Part shown: one piece after another, positions 8,362-10,869 of the stretch | Layout of the letters: each line of letters begins with the position of its first letter | Position numbering within the stretch: the first letter of the stretch is position 1 | From: Pirellulales bacterium | GTDB taxonomy: Bacteria; Planctomycetota; Planctomycetia; Pirellulales; JALHPA01 | Length of the DNA: 10,869 nucleotides | Direction: 5' to 3' | NCBI GenBank assembly: GCA_022842745.1 | Contig: JALHPA010000034.1 | Coordinates: 1 to 10,869 of the forward strand | Translations under genes and position numbers: made by a program | Notes under the pieces: model-generated | What the model was told of the DNA's origin: nothing | Database searches by the model: none | Seen by the model: the letters and a program-made list of their open reading frames with translations, nothing else

Positions 8362-8428
8362 GGGATCGGCAAGTTAGGGTAAAGGTCAAATCTTCGGTAT
8401 CGATTCGTCTTCGTCGAAAAAATCCAGT

Positions 8429-9592
8429 TCAGGCTTTGGCCTTCGGCCGCTTGTAAAACGGCAGCTTGACCACCTTGGCCGCCGCCTCCTGCCCGCGTAT
8501 CTCGACCGACAGCTCCTGCCCCGGCTGCGAAACCTGGGGCTGCACGTAGGCCATGGCGATCGGCCGGTCGAGCGTTGGCGAAAACGTTCCGCTGGTCACC
8601 TGCCCCACGGTTTCCCCCCCAGCCAAAACGGGAAATTGTTCGCGCGGCACGCGCTTCCCCGCCAGCTCCAAGCCCACTCGCACGCGGTCCAGCCCAGCCC
8701 CCCGCTGCTTCCGCAAAACGTCGGCCCCCGGAAACTCCCGTCCTTCCAGATTGACGGCGAAATCTAGGCCGGCGTCCAAGGGCGATATCGACTCGCTCAG
8801 TTCGTGGCCATACAGCGGCATCCCAGCTTCCATGCGCAGCGTATCGCGGCAGCCCAGACCACACGCCATCGCGGCCGGATCGCTCGCCAGCAGACGCTCC
8901 CACACCGGCAACGCGCTCGCCGCGGGGACAATTAGCTCGAAGCCGTCTTCTCCGGTGTAACCGGTGCGGCTGATGAGTGCCGCATGCCCAGCCACGCGGC
9001 CAAACGCCGCGTGATAGTACCGCATCGTCGCCGGGTCCCCCCCCTGCGGCATTTCCGCCAGCGATTGAACCAGCGCCACCCCCTTCGGACCCTGTACGGC
9101 GATCATCGCCAAATCCAGCGTCCGATCGATCACCCGAACCTCGCTACCCGCGGTCCTTTCAATAGCCGCCGCTTGCGCTTCGAGCCAACGGAAAATTTTC
9201 TCTCGATTGCTGGCGTTCACCACCAGCAGGTGCGAAGCGCCCTCCAGTTCGTCCCATTCGTCGCCCCCGGACGGCAGCCGCCCCGCCAAAATGTCATCCA
9301 GAATGCCCCCCGCGCCGTTGGTGACCAAACTATATCGGATCTGCCCGCTCCCCAGATCGGCGGTTGCGCGAGTCAGGGTCGTCTCCAGCAGCTTGCCGGC
9401 CAGCGGGCCAGAAATTGCCAGCCGCCCCATGTGCGATACGTCGAACAGGCCCACCCCGGTCCGCACCCCCTGGTGCTCGGCCACGATCGAGCCGTATTGC
9501 ACCGGCATTCCCCAACCGGCAAAGTCCACCATTCGCCCGCCATGCGCCGCATGCCAGGAAAACAGCGGCGTTTTGGCCAGCGATGCGTCCAC
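8429..9592 (-). CDS. gcvT: Glycine cleavage system T protein (aminomethyltransferase)
   Basis: The enzyme releases ammonia from the aminomethyl-lipoyl H-protein and transfers the one-carbon unit to tetrahydrofolate, giving methylene-THF. It has 387 residues. 'VDFAGWGMPVQYGSI' (22-36), 'GLFDVSHMGRL' (48-58), catalytic Asp in 'GGILDD' (95-100), 'SRTGYTGEDGFEL' (208-220) and 'GCRDTLRMEAGMPLYGHEL' (247-265) are all family marks. The C-terminal barrel includes 'GQVTSGTFSP'. The start is GTG at 9592-9590, supported by a strong Shine-Dalgarno site 8 bases upstream and by the standard N-terminus ('KTPLFSWHAAHGGRMVDFAGW'). It is the first gene of the gcv cluster and is preceded by a long non-coding stretch that may regulate it. 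Confidence 0.96.
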   Translation of the reverse strand: MDASLAKTPLFSWHAAHGGRMVDFAGWGMPVQYGSIVAEHQGVRTGVGLFDVSHMGRLAISGPLAGKLLETTLTRATADLGSGQIRYSLVTNGAGGILDDILAGRLPSGGDEWDELEGASHLLVVNASNREKIFRWLEAQAAAIERTAGSEVRVIDRTLDLAMIAVQGPKGVALVQSLAEMPQGGDPATMRYYHAAFGRVAGHAALISRTGYTGEDGFELIVPAASALPVWERLLASDPAAMACGLGCRDTLRMEAGMPLYGHELSESISPLDAGLDFAVNLEGREFPGADVLRKQRGAGLDRVRVGLELAGKRVPREQFPVLAGGETVGQVTSGTFSPTLDRPIAMAYVQPQVSQPGQELSVEIRGQEAAAKVVKLPFYKRPKAKA

Positions 9593-9600
9593 GATACCGG

Positions 9601-9607
9601 TCCCCTC
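9601..9607 (-). promoter_or_regulatory. Strong Shine-Dalgarno site of gcvT
   Basis: GAGGGGA on the minus strand lies 8 bases before the GTG start at 9592. It fixes this start codon. No other gene in the window has a site of comparable strength. Confidence 0.75.
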
Positions 9608-9747
9608 GGGTGCGGCAAACCTCGGTCCACCGACAGATGCGCACTACCTTGTGCCGCCAGCCCTCGGTGGTTCGCCAGCCCTGTTCAGCCGCCGCGAACA
9701 CCGAACGCGGATTCAAGATGCCAAGGACGTCTCTGTCGGACTCGTGA

Positions 9748-9776
9748 ATTGTAGCGGCCTGGGACGGACCTGAAAG
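9748..9776 (-). promoter_or_regulatory. Possible gcv operon promoter, proximal
   Basis: TACAAT (9753-9748, minus) is 5 of 6 to the -10 consensus; CTTTCA lies 17 bases upstream and is a weak -35. It would leave a leader of about 150 bases and bypass the upstream terminator. Confidence 0.3.
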
Positions 9777-9852
9777 GGGCGCAAAATGCACCGAATTCCT
9801 AGCTTCCAAGTCGCGGAAACCGTTCGCCCGCTGTCGGCGGCCGAACTCTTCC

Positions 9853-9881
9853 CTTATATTGAAGCGATCCCCCGATGGGAC
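9853..9881 (-). promoter_or_regulatory. Possible gcv operon promoter, distal
   Basis: TATAAG (9858-9853, minus) is 5 of 6 to the -10 consensus and is spaced 17 bases from GTCCCA, a weak -35. Transcription would start near 9846. It also lies downstream of the orphan terminator, so it competes with the idea of a regulated leader. Confidence 0.3.
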
Positions 9882-9968
9882 GCTCAAACAGCCCCCCGCT
9901 GAACGATCCTCGGGCCGCGGCAAAGGCGCCTTCCCGCCCGGAAAAGAGGCGCGGCATCCGCTCCGCGC

Positions 9969-10009
9969 AAAAAAATAGAGGGTTCTAGCTCGCCGGGGCA
10001 AGAACCCTC
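9969..10009 (-). terminator. Intrinsic terminator with no upstream gene
   Basis: On the minus strand GAGGGTTCT (10009-10001) pairs perfectly over 9 bp with AGAACCCTC (9986-9978), with two further G-C pairs inside. TATTTTTTT follows at 9977-9969. This is the classical form of a Rho-independent terminator. It faces leftward inside the divergent gcvT-carA region, so no annotated gene ends here. A second 6-bp hairpin (GCGCGG/CCGCGC, 9949-9968) follows directly. Confidence 0.85.
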
Positions 10010-10091
10010 CGATGGCTGTCCAATCGACGCGATTGTTAACTCGCGCTTTTCGGAGACCCACAGCCGTACCAACCCTATCGAACGCCCGTTC
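9969..10091 (-). ncRNA. Candidate structured small RNA or attenuator leader
   Basis: Inverted repeats stack in order on the minus strand. They are a GAACG/CGTTC palindrome (10091-10080), an outer stem GGCTGT/ACAGCC (10065-10060 with 10019-10014), an inner hairpin and then the terminator. Two inner pairings exclude one another: CGCGA with TCGCG (10045-10041, 10032-10028) or CAATCG with CGATTG (10035-10030, 10026-10021). The 5' end is not defined; any transcript must start between about 10010 and 10348. No reading frame here looks coding. It does not match the glycine or THF riboswitches, 6S RNA, tmRNA or tRNA as I know them. Whether it is a separate RNA or the gcvT leader is open. Confidence 0.4.
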
Positions 10092-10347
10092 CACCAGACT
10101 TTAGTGCCGCGACCCCCAGCAGCCGACTTTCACCCCCTCTGCGAATCGCTTTAGCACATCCCCTCGAATCATTAGGAAAACTTCAACGGTACAACGGACA
10201 GAATCGTGTTGCCGCGTTCGAGTTCGCCGCTCCCTTGCCAACGCTCAGCACGGTGCCCAAGCGCCGAATCGAATCATTCCCCTTAGCTTTCCGCAGCCTT
10301 CCATTTAGCGCTCTCGCGCTCGATTTTCCACTCACATCGAAGTCGCT

Positions 10348-10869
10348 ATGGACCAACCGGTAAAACTTGCCTTGGAAGATGGAACGGTTTTTACAGGCGC
10401 GCTGTTCGGCGCCGCCGGCGAGGTGGACGGCGAAGTCTGCTTCAATACCTCCATGACCGGCTACCAGGAGATCCTCACCGACCCCAGCTACCGCGGCCAG
10501 ATCGTGGTCATGACTTATCCCGAAATTGGCAACTACGGGGTAAACGAGGAAGACCTGGAAAGCGATCGCCCGCGTTTGGCCGGCTTCGCCGTTCGCCAGT
10601 ACAGCCGCCAGGCCAGCAACTATCGGTCGCAGTCCAGCCTCCACGAGTACCTGGTTCGCCACGGCGTAATCGGCATCTCCGGCATCGATACCCGCGCCCT
10701 CGTCCGCCATATTCGTAGTCGCGGCGCGCTCAAGGGAGTTCTCTCCTCAACCGATCTGGACAATGCCAGCCTGGTCGCCAAAGCCCGCAATAGCCCCGGA
10801 CTGGTAGGGCGCGATCTGGTCCGCGAAGTTACGCCCTCCGGCCCGCGCGAGTGGAGCGAACGGCTCAAT
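10348..10869 (+). CDS. carA: Carbamoyl-phosphate synthase small subunit, N-terminal part (cut by window)
   Basis: The first 174 codons of the glutaminase subunit are present; the frame is open to the right edge. CarA supplies ammonia from glutamine to CarB, which makes carbamoyl phosphate for pyrimidines and arginine. The N-terminal CPSase domain shows 'ALEDGTVFTG' (8-17), 'GEVCFNTSMTGYQEILTDP' (28-46), 'VVMTYPEIGNYGVNEED' (53-69) and 'GISGIDTRALVRHIRSRGA' (109-127), all close to E. coli CarA. The GATase domain with the catalytic Cys lies beyond the window. ATG 10348 matches the family start; there is no Shine-Dalgarno site. It is divergent from gcvT. Confidence 0.95.
   Translation, partial: MDQPVKLALEDGTVFTGALFGAAGEVDGEVCFNTSMTGYQEILTDPSYRGQIVVMTYPEIGNYGVNEEDLESDRPRLAGFAVRQYSRQASNYRSQSSLHEYLVRHGVIGISGIDTRALVRHIRSRGALKGVLSSTDLDNASLVAKARNSPGLVGRDLVREVTPSGPREWSERLN

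Larger units (their letters stand above)
9593..10347. other. Divergent gcvT-carA intergenic region (755 bases)
   Basis: No credible gene lies here; open frames cross the terminator or mirror neighbouring genes. It holds the gcvT ribosome site, two weak candidate gcv promoters, the orphan terminator with its upstream stems, and a carA-side part (10141-10278) with repeated CGAATC words. No clear carA promoter or Shine-Dalgarno site was found. Confidence 0.7.

Noticed and set aside
9884..10072. Small 62-codon minus-strand frame in the gcvT-carA region
   Set aside because: It runs through the intrinsic terminator and has no ribosome site or family resemblance.
9969..10091. Glycine riboswitch in front of gcvT
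   Set aside because: The context fits, but the conserved aptamer core words (such as GCCGAAGG and CUCAGGC before ACAG) are absent; only a chance-like TTGGACAG is present.
10060..10100. tRNA-like T-loop word near GTTCGAT on the minus strand
   Set aside because: No acceptor, D or anticodon arm can be built around it, and the flanks do not pair as a T-stem.
10183..10710. Minus-strand frame of 175 codons over carA
   Set aside because: Most of it mirrors carA, and the rest is non-coding upstream sequence.

Overview
The window is high-GC, gene-dense bacterial chromosome, most likely from Planctomycetota, probably the Pirellulales. Two things point there. The left edge carries the end of a formylmethanofuran dehydrogenase subunit C gene (fhcC), which in bacteria occurs mainly in methylotrophs and planctomycetes. 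The glycine cleavage P-protein is of the split type (GcvPA). Shine-Dalgarno sites are also rare here, with gcvT the clear exception. The genus cannot be told from this sequence. No mobile element, CRISPR array, rRNA or tRNA was seen.

Layout. Positions 1-386 (+) hold the 3' end of fhcC, a gene of tetrahydromethanopterin-linked C1 metabolism. A 213-base gap with a duplicated T-tract/TCTAAT element leads to a lid-less Hsp70-family gene at 600-2177 (+). That gene converges on a leftward pair across a strong GC hairpin. The pair is xylulokinase (xylB, 3255-4802) followed by an ornithine cyclodeaminase/mu-crystallin family gene (2226-3191). A secreted alpha/beta hydrolase (5028-5972, -) follows with its own promoter and a UUCG-capped hairpin after its stop. 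A small DUF433 gene (6216-6446, -) lies just behind the glycine cleavage cluster. That cluster runs leftward as gcvT (9592-8429), gcvH (8361-7963) and gcvPA (7899-6532). No gcvPB is present. The right edge holds the first 174 codons of carA (10348 onward, +), divergent from gcvT.

How the genes work together. GcvT, GcvH and GcvPA are three of the parts that oxidise glycine to CO2, NH3 and methylene-tetrahydrofolate. The partner GcvPB and the L-protein must be encoded elsewhere. XylB phosphorylates D-xylulose for the pentose phosphate pathway. The hydrolase probably acts on an ester outside the cytoplasm, perhaps on plant polysaccharide, though its substrate is not shown. CarA begins pyrimidine and arginine synthesis.

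The least explained part is the 755-base divergent gcvT-carA intergenic region. It holds a textbook intrinsic terminator on the minus strand (stem 9978-10009, T-tract 9969-9975) that lies downstream of no gene. Just upstream of it are nested inverted repeats with mutually exclusive pairings. This implies either a small RNA gene or a regulated leader (attenuator or riboswitch) for the glycine cleavage operon. It matches no RNA family that I recognise.
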